A stretch of 64,000 nucleotides of DNA from Rotaria socialis (Eukaryota > Rotifera > Eurotatoria > Philodinida > Philodinidae), in assembly GCA_905331475.1 (NCBI GenBank), contig CAJNYU010004523.1:193728-257727 (forward strand), written 5' to 3'. Under the pieces are notes generated by a model. The model was not told the DNA's origin, ran no database searches, and worked only from the letters and a program-made list of their open reading frames with translations. This document shows positions 1-11,705 of the stretch, piece after piece. Position 1 is the stretch's first letter; every line of letters starts with the position of its first letter. The position numbers and the translations under genes were made by a program.

Positions 1-35
1 TAATTAACTTCGTATTTCTTCTTCTTTTTTTAAAG

Positions 36-1388
36 GTGGCAACAGGTGCAACTAATTTGCCAAGCAATGTTCCTTCATCTGTTAGGTTGGTTTAAAACTT
101 GTGAAAAAAAAAGTTTTTACCGAGTAAATTTTCTTCTAGCCCACAAAATATACCAGCTGCTGCTGCACCACCAGCTCCAAGTTCGGTTCCACAACAACCT
201 CGACCAACTCCAACGGATAACCCTGCGGTTGCTTCTCAAGATACATTTCTATCAGCTGAAGCACGCGAAAAAGCTTTACGTGAATTGACAGATATGGGTT
301 TTGATCGTGGACAAGCTGAATTAGCATTGCGTGCAAGTTTTTATCATGTTGAACGTGCTGCCGAATATTTAATTACAGTAAACGGAAAAATAGTCTAACA
401 TTGATTGTATTTTTATTTAATTTAATTTAGGGTACCATTCCTAGTTTTACTGAAGCACCAGCATCAAGTCAAGGAGGTGAGTCAGGACAAACACCTACTG
501 GTTCAGAAAGCTCAACTGGTGGTAGAAGACCTGCTGGAGGTAATTGTTTTTTGACTTTTTTCGATCGTAGCTTTTTAAAAACACACTGCAAAAGTATACA
601 CATCCTTAACGTACATCGAAATTGAAAAAAGCTTCATACATCAATGTTAGTACTTACTATGAATTTTTTAATATGGAAGTAATCTTATTCTTAAATGTAA
701 TCCATTCTAATAAGAGATTTATGCAATAAAACATTGTACAGCTTTTAACTTACTCAATTAGATAGAGAGACATTTTTTTTTGTCCTTCATTTTTAATGAT
801 GTCAACAGGACTGAATTTATATAGGAATAAATATTTTTATTTAATGAATGCAAATTTTTTCTAGTTGAAGATTTATCTCAATTGAGTCAAAGTCCACAAT
901 TTCAAGCATTACGTAATTTAATTCAACAGAACCCTGAGCAACTTCAAACGCTTTTGCAAACATTACAAGCTACTCAACCGGATCTTTATCGAGTAAAGTC
1001 ATATGTTTAATTAAAAGTTATATTCTTATTTAATCTATTGAATAAATAGTTGATTGAACAGCAGCCACAAGAATTTCTTGAATTATTAAATCAAGCTGAT
1101 GAAGGTGATGATGGCGGTGATGACGATGATCCATTGCAAGGTGGTGTTGGTGGCGGTGCTGGAGGTCAAGGTCCACCAGGAACAGTTACAATAACACTTT
1201 CAGCTCAAGATCAACAAGCAATTAACAGAGTTCGTTACTATGCGCAATAAGATTTCTATTACAATCATTTTATTTTGTTTTAGTTACAAGATATGGGTTT
1301 TGAACGAAACCGTGTTATTGAAGCATTTCTTGCTTGTGATCGCAATGAAGAATTGGCAGCTAACTATCTTTTGAGCAGCTTTGATTAA
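36..1388 (+). CDS. RAD23: RAD23 homolog, UV excision repair / proteasome shuttle (5' end outside window)
   Basis: Exons read as 36-85, 140-377, 431-539, 865-992, 1050-1229 and 1284-1388, all GT..AG and in one frame. In order the protein shows a Pro/Ala-rich linker, UBA1 ([18 protein letters not shown]...), a Ser/Gly-rich linker, the XPC-binding helix bundle ([19 protein letters not shown], then [14 protein letters not shown]), an Asp/Gly-rich linker and a C-terminal UBA2 ([19 protein letters not shown]) ending in SSFD. That domain order is diagnostic of RAD23, which shuttles polyubiquitinated cargo to the proteasome and stabilises the XPC damage sensor. The N-terminal ubiquitin-like domain must lie upstream of base 36, so the entry is partial at its 5' end. 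The start position given is an intron acceptor, not a start codon. A likely polyadenylation signal lies near 1936 (AATAAAATAAAA). Confidence 0.95.
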
Positions 1389-3421
1389 AAATTTTGAACA
1401 ATTTGTTATACTATTCTTGACATACTTCAACGTATGCGTTTGATTTCTTTTTTTTCTGTGTGAGACTGTACAAAAGGAAAATTAAATAACATCAACATAT
1501 ATTTATCCCACATTTTCGCTCCAATTTATTTCCGCTTACATCGTGCTTGTCGTTTCATTTTGTTCTGTTTTTTTTTGTTTCTCTATAACTCATTATAACT
1601 TCTTATTGAGAAAAAAAAACTAAAATGCACTAAAGCTAATTGAACATCTTCGCTTTTTATTTCATATCTATGGAGTTCATTTCATTTTGTTTTATTCTGC
1701 AATCTTCTGTGCATTTTGTTTATTATTTGAACTTGATTCAGTACTGGCATTGTTCTATCTAGAAAAAAAATCAAGAATGCGCATAAGAAACAGAGAACTA
1801 TTTAAACGTATTGTAAAAAAGGGTAGCTATTTGTTGCATTTGTCTGTCTAAAATTTAAAGTGGCAAGAAAAAAAAGGAAATATATCTAATGGATGATAGC
1901 CAGATGTGTAATCAAATGTATAATACTGAATAGAAATAAAATAAAAGAATGATGTTGACGTTTGTGATACCGTGAAAGACTTGAAATAAAAGCATTTGTC
2001 TAGCGATAAAAAAAACAGTACAGATCAGCAATGTAAACTTTTATCGTACCCTATTAGATGAAAATTATCTTACTCTTGTCCTATCCAATGTTGTAGATTC
2101 GTAATTTAAGCGATTCAGCTTTAAACAAGTAAGGCATCTATAGAGGCAAACAGTTTTTATGATCCTTAAAGCAAGCTGATAAAAAAGCTAAATGAACATG
2201 TTATTAATTCTTTTAATTGCAGAAATATTCTATCAATTAATGCTAGAAGAATATACTCATCGAACAGCAATTTCTTTTGAATTGTTATTAGTTGTAATAT
2301 AGAAAGTTCAAAAACAAAAAGTACTAAAGAAAATATTGATGTCTCTACTCTCCTGTAATAACTTAGTTAACAGAGAAGTGTCCTGTGACAACGAGTTGTG
2401 TCAGCTGTGTTCTCCGTGAGCACTGGGAAAAGAAATTTCTACAGTTTTCGAAAGATTTTTGCGTCAATTGTAAGAAAAATTAAACAAATATTTATTCAGT
2501 ATCACATTTTAATTCAATCATTATTTGCAAAAAGACTGCTACTCAGAATGCCTCGTAATATAATATAATATTATCATTATCTGCTTTTCTTGATTATTTT
2601 CATTTCATGCCATCGATATTATTTTGGTGTTCTAGTATTTTTGTTTTAATTGCTTCATTGATAATTGAAGGAGTTTTCTCATGAACACAGAGGTTTCGCA
2701 GCATAAAAAGGAGGTGATTTGTTTTACCAGCGATGATAATTTGAATTATTTCTAATTTAAGTCACACGGGAACGTGAAACAGAAATCAAGAAAAGTTGTT
2801 TCTACTGGATAGCACCTGTTTATAATTTATGCTTATCTTTCTGATTCTGTAGCTTTTAAATAACTAACTACTATGTAGTCAGTTAGTAGAGTATTATCAT
2901 GGATGCACTCGTTTCATTCTTAACGTATCTTAGTCATCCATGATTGTTCGCTTTTTTCTGTTTTAAATTCATGAAAAGACAATCTTGTCTCGTGTCAGAT
3001 GATTGTATTTGCAAATTGAATAATATAACAGCAACAGCAACAGCAACAGCAACAACAAAATATTAGAATATTTACCCAACATGTAAATAAAGAATTATGG
3101 CATATGTAATTTCTGAAGCATTTTTCTCTTGATTTGTGTATGATCTACGTTAGAATATTAGTAATTTTCATAGACATATTTTATTTGAATGATGAATTAT
3201 GCCTTTATGTTTTGTTTATCATGAATATGCCAAAATATACGGATAATTTTGAATACATCTTTGAGATTTTTTGAACGCCTAGTCAAACCATCCAATCAAT
3301 CGTAATGGAAAAAAGTCAAATAATGAAATCGGATAACTATTGCCTAACACTATTCATTCGAAGTTATTTTTGCTAGATTATTTATTGTAGAAAGGAAAAA
3401 AATCATTTTTATTTCAGTGAA
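1389..3421. other. RAD23 3' UTR and convergent intergenic region
   Basis: The first ~550 bases are probably RAD23 3' untranslated sequence. The rest lies between the convergent 3' ends of RAD23 and the TIR-SAM gene. No open frame with splice support was seen. It holds a short imperfect CAGCAA repeat at 3029-3058. Confidence 0.6.
3029..3058. repeat. CAGCAA/CAACAA microsatellite
   Basis: About four copies of a CAGCAA unit followed by CAACAA. No reading frame around it looks coding, so it is taken as a simple repeat and not a poly-Gln exon. Confidence 0.7.
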
Positions 3422-6400
3422 CTAAAGAATCGAACAAGTTTTGATTTTCAATCCCTTATAAATATGTTGTCGTGCTGTTGAAATTGATAGTGACGACTTT
3501 CTGAAAATGGTTTTTGTTTGTAACATTTTTTCAACTTCAATTTGAAATTGAATAAATTCATGAACTGATATTTGAATATCAGCAGTATTTTCTTGTTGAC
3601 AGATATTATGTAGATCATTATTTAGTAATGATATAGTTTCTGTTGAATTAGGTTTACAAAATTCATGTAATCTGATAACACTTTGTCCATCGAAATTCTT
3701 CAGTAATTTTGAAAAACTTGGTAAGTTTAAAGATTCACACCAAGCAAGAACTTCTCTATTGGTCCAATTTTCTAAGTTCATCATTTCTTGTGCTCGTTGA
3801 CGGTGATTAAAATTTATAGGTGCACGACGTTCGTTCATATCAACACTAATATATGCAATATCAATAGCTGGTAGTACTTTTGAATCAACTTTATCATCAT
3901 AATTTGGTATAATGCATTTAAGTAATGTTTCTATGGCTTGACTACGAATTTGCTCATCATCATCTGAATTATTTGTTGACGTGCCAATTTTCCATGATAA
4001 AACTCGATGGCCAGATGATGTAGCATAGAAAAGTTCTGTGCGGCATCGATTATTTAATCGATACATATCACTAACACATACAATTAAATATGTTGTACTA
4101 TTCATAAGTGATATAAATGTTGGAATAAAATCATCATTCATATGATCATATGTAGTCCATACACGAAGACCATTTTTATTTAATTCTTGTTCGATCATTT
4201 CTACAGTTTTACAATCACTTGGATCGTAACTAATGCCGATTGTTTTGCCAAAATGTTGTTCATGTGATAATGAGTACTAATATATAATAGAAATAACTTT
4301 ATTGGTCATTATCTGTTGTCAACTATTCAAGTATAAACAAGTGAAATTCTTAAACTAACACAATCGTTCGAACTTTTTCGATTATAATTTAAAATTCTTC
4401 ACGACTTTTCGAAATGAAATATGCTACAGAAATGGTCTTCTATATATATTTATATGAAATCTAATTAAAAATTGTAGAAAGTAGCATAAAAATATCTGAA
4501 AAACTTTATTGTGCATACTACTCGATGAATTTTCATTTTCTAAACAAACCTATTTAAAAAAATATATATTTCAAGCGAACTCAAGGAATTATTTAGCATT
4601 GTCATACATGAGACTAGTAATGAAGTATGAGAATATTGTTGAAACAGCTAATAAGTTAACATCTATAAGAAAACTTTGCCAGATAGACTCGATATCAAAT
4701 AGATCTGAACCAATTCTTTGAAGCTACGAAAAGATCAGTGCTGTCGAAGCTTCTCTAGGAAACAAGAATGATCTTACAGAAATTTTTATTAATAGTAAGT
4801 TACGCAAAGCCAATTGAATAATACAATCTCTTAAAATTTACCCTGCAACTAGGCTGACTTGTAACTCGTATATCTTTCATTACTAGATACTAGTTTTTAC
4901 TTCTTTGAAAGAATCAATATCAAATAATTGTGTAGTTTAGAGTGTCAAATACATTTTATTTTCTAACTAATTTTTATACTTTCCTATCATACGAGCCAAG
5001 AAACCTATTGTTTTAATCAAAACTGTCGAGTATAGAAATTCCATGTTATTCTTGGCTATCTCATGTATTTTCTTTCGATACACAATGTGTTTCTAATTTA
5101 CTTAAATTGCATCAGATAATGATAATCAAAACATTCAAGTGTTGATAACAGTTCAGAATAATGAAAACTATTCTTATTTGAATGAATGACGTCAGAATTA
5201 TTATATTTCACGCGCTGAGAATTATTCTTCGTATAAAATCTCACGATTTGATTCTATTAAGTTTCTATCGATCTACTGTATCTTACTGTCTATGTTTTCA
5301 TAATTGAAATATTGAACTTACTTGCGATAAATCCAATCGATCAAGATTATAAAGTAATCCACATGTTGCTTGTTTAACAGACACTTCATTTGTATTTAAA
5401 TTGATTTTCTTTAGAATATCGAAAAAATCTTGTTCGGTTTCTGCTAAAATTTTTTTAATATTCTCATCAAATGATATTGACCATAAAATACTCAATGTTA
5501 TAATTGTTGATTCACGATAAATATTGTTATCATATAGATTTTTTCTATCATAATTAGTAAGAACACTCGTAAATAGATTTAAATATTGTTCTTGAATAAT
5601 TTCTTGTATATAATCATATTTTACAATATGTATTAAACTTTTAAAAAAGAGACTCATTGGTATTCGACTATAATGATACGAACGAACGTTTTGTAAAGAT
5701 ATTTGAATATAATTTAAACTAGAAAGAAATAATTTTTCAGTTAAATCTTCATTTTTTGTTGCACTTGTTATTATAAGTAAAAATAATTGTGCCATGATAC
5801 TTATACGGCGATTTCCACATGCTTGTGCTTGTTCAATTAAGGTTTCTAATTTTCTTATATAATTATTATCTGTACGTAGCAAATCTTGAATTAATAACAT
5901 ATTATCAAAACAATAAATTATTAAATAACAGATGATTGAATCAAATAATATTGTTTCATAAGTTGACCAATGAATGCATATATTCATATAGAAATTCTCA
6001 TGCAGAATTATTGAAAATAAATCAAATAATAATTTTCTATTATTATCATTATCAATAACCAACGTATAGTTAACAACATATGTTATTATCCCTGTTAAAC
6101 AAACTAAATTATTTAATGAATTTTCTTGAATTTGACTGGAAAAATACTGTATAAAATTTATATAATACGATAAATATAATTCTAATAAATTTTTTGCATC
6201 ATCATCGGATTCATTTTCATCACAATTAACATGTATGCCCATGGCCATTGTACATGTACCTATATAAAATCGATGTAGAGCAGTTATTATCATTGTTTGA
6301 TTATTATTTATTGATAATAAATTTTGTTTATATTCATCAGATTTTAAACATTCAATTATCTTTTGATTAAAATAAAGAAATTTTTCATCTAATCTTGAAT

Positions 6401-6971
6401 CAACATAACTATGTTCAAAAAACATGTATGATTCATACCATGGTAAAATCATATCAACGAAATCTGATTCGTTTCTATTCATATATGGTAATATTTTAAT
6501 TAAAATTTCAAATATTTCGCTATAATTATCAAACAATAATTCTCGTACATGTCTATGATGTTCAAGATTATTTTTTGTGAATGAATTTTGTTCATCAATT
6601 CCATCAATATCATCATTATCATTTTGTAATGTTAATGCTAAACGTCGATTAAATGTACCAACGACAGTTAAAAAATTTAATTCTTCAACAATCAATGTAC
6701 GATTTTGAAAATACCATTGTTTAAATAAGTATGCAGCAACATATTCAAACATATCAAATGCTTGTGGTCGTTGATTAATGACCAAATTAAGAAAAATATT
6801 ATCTGATGCTACTGCTAGACATGATTGTAAACACGTACCAAGCTTTTGTAATAATGATCGATCATAATAAATCAACGAAGTCCATCCGTTATAATTTCGT
6901 TCTATTGTATCTAATTCTTGGTCAAGAGTTACCTGCATTCTTTGCCAATTATCTCTCTCGTAAAACGACAT
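3422..6971 (-). CDS. Helical-repeat / TIR / SAM protein (SARM1-related, 834 residues)
   Basis: Two exons: 6971-5322 (550 codons) and 4276-3422, joined in phase 0 across a 1,045-base intron (donor gtaagt, acceptor tattag). Residues 1-550 are Leu/Ile/Asn-rich and look all-helical, as in armadillo-type repeats, but no signature repeat could be aligned by eye. A TIR domain follows (about 559-650): KTIGISYD at box 1, then LNKNGLRVW, LIVCVSDMYR and CRTELFYA. Glu631 of the last motif sits where the catalytic NADase glutamate of SARM1 lies. A SAM domain occupies about 720-800 (NWTNREVLAWCESLNLPSFS). SARM1 has the order ARM-SAM-SAM-TIR, so here TIR and SAM are swapped and one SAM is missing. A role in NAD+ cleavage or innate signalling is inferred from the family. 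The ATG at 6971 opens the long frame. Confidence 0.85.
4277..5321 (-). other. Large intron of the TIR-SAM gene
   Basis: This intron is about twenty times longer than most others in the window. The small open frames inside (for example 4509-4721) have no splice or composition support. Nothing else was recognised in it. Confidence 0.6.
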
Positions 6972-7006
6972 AAAAGCGAACGAACAAGTCTCTTATCACC
7001 GAAAGG

Positions 7007-7401
7007 TGAGATCATAATTTATCTCGATTCGTTCTTCAAAAAAACCTTACATCATCCATAAGCGTGTTATTATTAGTTTTTTTTTGTAGTCTTTTATTTG
7101 TATGATTTAAAATATTTTAAAGAAGAAAAGAATGAACTAGTTATAGAGACATAGTATGATAAATTCATAAGACAAGAAAAAAAATGTGTAAGTGTGCATG
7201 ATCTAATCGAAAAAAGAAAACGATTGCTTTGTTGCGGTAGTAAAAAAACAGAAGAAAGCAACAATTGTTCTGATGCCACTGCTACGCACATACAAATTCA
7301 CAGACAGGTGATAGAGGTACAATAGACAAAAAAGGAAAAACATGTGAAAAATGCTTGTTGATGCTGCTGTCACCACCACCAGAATAAATTGATTTCGTTG
7401 C
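7007..7401 (-). other. Tropomyosin 3' UTR and spacer before the TIR-SAM gene
   Basis: The stretch lies downstream of the distal tropomyosin stop codon at 7402-7404 and upstream of the TIR-SAM start. It has no convincing coding frame and probably carries the tropomyosin 3' UTR and the TIR-SAM promoter. Confidence 0.5.
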
Positions 7402-7638
7402 TTAGTAACCTGACAATTCGTTCAATGTCATGTCAAGTTCGTCACTGACATTCTTGTACTTCTCTTTTTCAGCAAGTAATTCGTCTGAAAAGGTAAAAAG
7501 ACATAAGAATTTATCAATAGTTTCCGTGAAAAAATTAATAAATAAGTAAAAAGGCTAAAATGATGTTCATACAAAACAACAAAAGCAAATATTCGCTTAC
7601 AAGTAAAAAGAATTGATCAATAAAATGCATACACACAA

Positions 7639-7676
<38 letters not shown>

Positions 7677-8896
7677 TAATAATAATGGCAATGATAGAAC
7701 GAGGAAATAAAAATTGAAATTTCACAGCACAAACAACAACAACAACAAGCAAGCAAGTAAATTAAAGTACATTCTGAAGGTCATTGATCATAGTATCCAT
7801 TTCACGTTGCAAACTTTTGCTGCGCACATTCTCATTTGTTATATCGCCTGAAATGCATGCATACGAATGCAGGAGAATATAAGGGAATAATTTTTCAATT
7901 TTTTGGTTAGAACATGCAATAAGGTTAGTAAAATATCTAAAGCTCTTTTTGCAACAGTATATTTTTATGTTGTTCTTTCATGAAACAAGCATTAACGAAT
8001 AGATGCAATTACGAACAAATCTCAAAATTCAATAATTCATGAAAATTAGTGTCCGATTCATCATCTCATGCGAACTATGTATTTACTAAACTAGTTCATA
8101 TGAAATGTCAAAATATCTATTCAGCGTAAAAAAAAGAAGAAGCACTAATGTATATTTTAGGTACATCTATGGAAAGTATCAAGCACTATTTTCAATTCGA
8201 AATATTTTATCAATTTGTGTAGCATGAGTTCACAGGGCAGTTTCTATTGAATAAGTCACATATAAGAATCAAGCATAAAAATAAACGCTGCATCATCAAT
8301 GTTCTATCGATTAAAATGATCTGATTGATTGATATTCTACTTGACATTGTTAGAGATCTTTTAACAAATCTATAAACTACGCAATCATCTTGACTATAAT
8401 TCTTTTTTTTTTGTCTTTCAAAACTCACAATTATCAGTGCTCAAATAAAACGATCGATAGTGTTATCATAAATGCATTTCTTTTTACATGAAGTTATGGG
8501 ACCGTTTTATCCTGAGGTCATATGTCTCAAGGTATTCTTATCTAGCTGACAAGCAAGATTCATTTGAAAATATACCTTTCAATTGGTTTGCTTTTCTCTG
8601 TAAGACAAGCATTGTACGTGTAGCATGCTCAGCTTTGTTTTCCGTCTAGATATATACACATACAACTAATAATATACATGCAACATGCAAATATTGAATT
8701 CAAAATATAGTAGAAAGAAACAAATAATAGAAAAACATTACAAGAAACCCATGCAAGAGCAGGAGGAGGCCGAATGTGCATTGAATTTCATTTTTGTGAT
8801 ATTACCTTCGAGGCGATCAACCTCCTTTTGCAACTTTGCCATTGTACGTTCAGCAAGATCAGCACGTTGTTCAGCCTATACTCGTATGATTGATAA

Positions 8897-8931
<35 letters not shown>

Positions 8932-11705
8932 TATATATATAAGCATAATGCTTCATAGATTCTATTTTCGTTGTTTTTCAAAAAACGCAAAAAGAAAGAC
9001 AATGAACACTTACATCTTTAAGACGAGTACTTAAATCACGAATCTGTTCTTCATAACTTTCTTCACGTTGAATAGCCTAAAAACAAAACAAATATTGTTA
9101 TTATTTTGTAATTTCTTTATCAATATAAGGAATAAAGGTCGGGACTTCAAACGGTATTGTATAATATTCTCAATGAACTACCTCTTGTTCGGAAACTTCA
9201 AGTGATTTCATATTGTTACCAACAACTTTCAGTTCTTCTTCGAGTTCAAGAGTTTTTCTAAAAGATTAAAAAATTGTTTACCTTTGTTAAAAACACTTCT
9301 TTTGAACGCAATTCATAATGCAAATGTTTCATATCTTGTTCATATTGAGCAATTTTACTATAAGGGGAAAATACACAAACACATGCAAAATGCAAAATGA
9401 GATCATGCATACGATTCAAATCTTTGTGCACGATCTTCAAGCCTTTCCAGTTCACCTTCACGTACTTTCAATTTACGTGCTACCTAAAATTAAAACTTCA
9501 AAATGCACTTCAAATCTCATGCAATAAAACAAGAGCAGGTTAGTAAAAACAAAAGAAAAAAAGAAGAAACAGCGTGCAAAAGAAAGAATAAAACACGAAT
9601 GCTTCTTACGCTTCGGCGGCTTCAGCACGATCTTCCGCGCGTTCCAAATCGACTTCCATAATAGCAATACGACGAGCAACCTGGACTCATATTTAAAACG
9701 TCTCAATTTTAATTTTCTCATTTTTTTTAATTTCAAATGTTACTCAATAAATGAATTATTATTTTTAATCACCTCATCATATTTTCGATCGGAATCCTCA
9801 GCTATAAGCTGTGCTTCGGCCAACTGCTGTTCGAGTGTACCCATACGTTCATCATCCTGGAAGGTACGCTGTTCGAGAGTTTTGCGACCACTGAAGATTG
9901 AAAGAAGAAAAGAAGAAAAAAGAGAAATATTATAAAGTTAACAATCAACATATGCAATTAAGCCCCCGCCCCCTTCCCAGTCTAACTAATGAAGAGAATC
10001 AAATAGTGCAATGTTAGTAAAAATTAAAGCAAAATTTGATTTTCTAATATTGATTTTTCTACCTCTTCATATTTTCTCTCATTCATATGACCCAATTGTT
10101 TTGCCTCTTTGAGTAGCTGTTCAAGTGTATCATATCTGTTACCAGAACCAGATACTTTGCCATCAAGAATAAGACGTTTTCTAAAGTATTTGTTTTTGCA
10201 TGTTTATTTTTTTTAAACTTTGGGCTTTTCTCGATACTCTTAAGAAAATAAATTTTTTTCATTATACAGTATAATTACTTACCGTTCACTTTCATCAGCA
10301 GCATGTGAAGCTTCATCGAGCTTTTGTGTTGCTTGTGTAAGACGTTCTTCAGTACGTTCAAGATCTTCTTCAACTAATTGTATACGCCGTTGAAGACCAC
10401 CCATTTCACCTTCAGCCTAAAACGAAATATTCAAGAATATAATATTTTCTTCTCATACATTAAAGAGCACACTTGTTCTCGTGCATTTTTTTCACGTTCA
10501 CGTTCAATCTGATATGCATGCAAATCATCCTGAGATTTAGCCAATTCATCTTTCATCTGTTGCATACGTTTTCTTATTGTATCGATTACAGAACCGCCTG
10601 ATTCATTCATTGGTGTAGGACTAGAACTTTGTTGTGGAGTTCGATTTAACGATCGTAGGGTACCATTATTTGAATTCGCAGACATTACTCTTGTCGATGT
10701 CGTGTGCCTGGTCAACAAAACGCTAATCTACCAGTGAATAACCATACTTCGTGTTATTGACGCCTCCGCCTTTATGGATCATATAGATGTCACCAATGTT
10801 GTTGATAGCGTTCCTGTATTTACGAATTGTATGTAGCTTATCTCAACCCTTTCGTTACTATAGTTATAGAATCGGTATACCGTCGGCTAACCACCAGGTT
10901 TTTCGCTGTTTCAATCACATAAGCATATACATCAACAGAGTACTATAGCCGGACATAGGCGCCACCTAGCTATGTTTCACTCCTATACAGATGTTACTTC
11001 ATGTTCTCGTTCTGATTTTTAGGATATTTTCTTGTAATGACTTGCTTATATAATGAAATAAGAAGAATTCTGTATCGAACTAGCTTATCTGTAGGATATT
11101 TCTTGTTCGATCTCTATTTTTAAATTGAAACAAATAATTTACGTGAACTAAATCGAAACTTATAGCCTATTATATGATGCTGTAATAGTATGATTTCTTG
11201 TTTCGAAAGAGAGTAACATTGATATATAAATGTAAATGGACAAAAGAAGAGCATCAGGAGGAATCTATTCTCAATAACTATTTGAATAAACTGACAAAAG
11301 GGAAAATGACCTTAGATAATGACTTCTATTGAATTTGTAATGTTTAATATGAAATCAATTCAAAAGACTTACATCAGTAGCAGCTTTCTCTTTAGCTTCA
11401 AGCTTGGCATTGGCTTCAGCTAATTGTTCTTGAGCAGCATCGAGTTCTGCTTCGATCTGTTGAATCTTTTTTTGTAGAGAATTACTTTCTTCTTCAGACT
11501 ATAAATGGATCAAAATCGATATAGTCAAAAACTGAATAATGATATATGAAATGATACATACCACTTTCAATTTGTCTTCCAAGTCCTTTTGAGCTTGTTC
11601 GGCTTGTTCAGCACGTTCAATGCCATTATCTTTTTCCGTTTTCATAGATTGCATCTTCTTTTTGATGGAATCCATGGTAGCGGTTGTGTTTGAATTTGAT
11701 GACAT
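7402..11705 (-). CDS. TPM: Tropomyosin, long isoform (two-chained coiled coil binding actin)
   Basis: The long isoform joins 11705-11562, 11498-11373, 10416-10283, 9890-9773, 9680-9610, 9257-9182, 9076-9014, 8875-8806 and 7484-7402. Exon lengths sum to 294 codons plus stop. From the second ATG (Met11, [12 protein letters not shown]) the protein is exactly 284 residues, the standard muscle tropomyosin length. Heptad-repeat coiled coil runs throughout; family landmarks are [35 protein letters not shown] and the C-terminus [13 protein letters not shown]. It lies along F-actin and gates myosin access. Every internal stage except the 10416-10283, 9076-9014 and 8875-8806 exons has an alternative, listed separately. 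Whether Met1 or Met11 is used cannot be decided from sequence; Met11 fits family length. Confidence 0.93.
7639..7686. repeat. TPM: TAA/AAT microsatellite in tropomyosin terminal region
   Basis: About fifteen tandem AAT units between the two alternative last exons, with one interruption near 7674. Confidence 0.85.
7762..7847 (-). CDS. TPM: Tropomyosin alternative last exon (proximal)
   Basis: Acceptor cag at 7848-7850 followed by 27 residues and TAA at 7762-7764. It encodes [19 protein letters not shown]... ending in DLQNVL and accepts the same phase-1 end of exon 8875-8806 as the distal exon. The C-terminal 27 residues set head-to-tail overlap and troponin binding, so the exon swap should change filament properties. 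The distal exon (7484-7402) encodes the conventional muscle-like end. Confidence 0.85.
8896..8941. repeat. (TA)n(CA)n(TA)n dinucleotide repeat in a tropomyosin intron
   Basis: A compound repeat of TA, then CA, then TA units lies just upstream of exon 8875-8806 on the gene strand. Confidence 0.85.
9282..9357 (-). CDS. TPM: Tropomyosin mutually exclusive exon 6, divergent copy
   Basis: 76 bases coding 25 residues ([20 protein letters not shown] then VFLTK). It has the same length and phases as the conventional copy at 9257-9182 ([20 protein letters not shown]...). Only 24 bases separate the two copies. Including both, or neither, shifts the frame, because 76 is not a multiple of three. Confidence 0.85.
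9413..9483 (-). CDS. TPM: Tropomyosin mutually exclusive exon 5, divergent copy
   Basis: 71 bases encoding [20 protein letters not shown] then RFE plus a split serine codon. The copy at 9680-9610 has identical length and phases and encodes [20 protein letters not shown] then AAE. Splice signals are a ttttag-like acceptor and donor gtatgc. Confidence 0.88.
10063..10180 (-). CDS. TPM: Tropomyosin mutually exclusive exon 4, divergent copy
   Basis: 118 bases encoding 39 residues ([20 protein letters not shown], then [19 protein letters not shown]). The conventional copy 9890-9773 ([20 protein letters not shown]...) has equal length and phases. The divergent copy carries a Gly/Ser patch (GKVSGSGN) that would locally loosen the coiled coil. 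Confidence 0.88.
10473..10685 (-). CDS. TPM: Tropomyosin alternative first exon (short isoform)
   Basis: 71 codons from the first in-frame ATG at 10685 to donor gtgtgc at 10472. It encodes a Ser/Asn-rich head ([20 protein letters not shown]) and then coiled coil ([20 protein letters not shown]). It joins in phase 0 to exon 10416-10283, replacing the two long-isoform exons 11705-11562 and 11498-11373. This matches the usual short (internal-promoter) tropomyosin design of non-muscle cells. Confidence 0.85.
10686..11372 (-). promoter_or_regulatory. TPM: Likely internal promoter region of the tropomyosin short isoform
   Basis: Intron 2 of the long transcript is about 950 bases, far longer than its neighbours, and lies directly upstream of the short-isoform first exon. 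An internal promoter is inferred from position only; no specific element was identified. Confidence 0.4.

Noticed and set aside
8896..8941. TA/CA repeat considered as a structured element or repeat array
   Set aside because: Plain dinucleotide microsatellite. No spacers or direct repeats of CRISPR type occur anywhere in the window.
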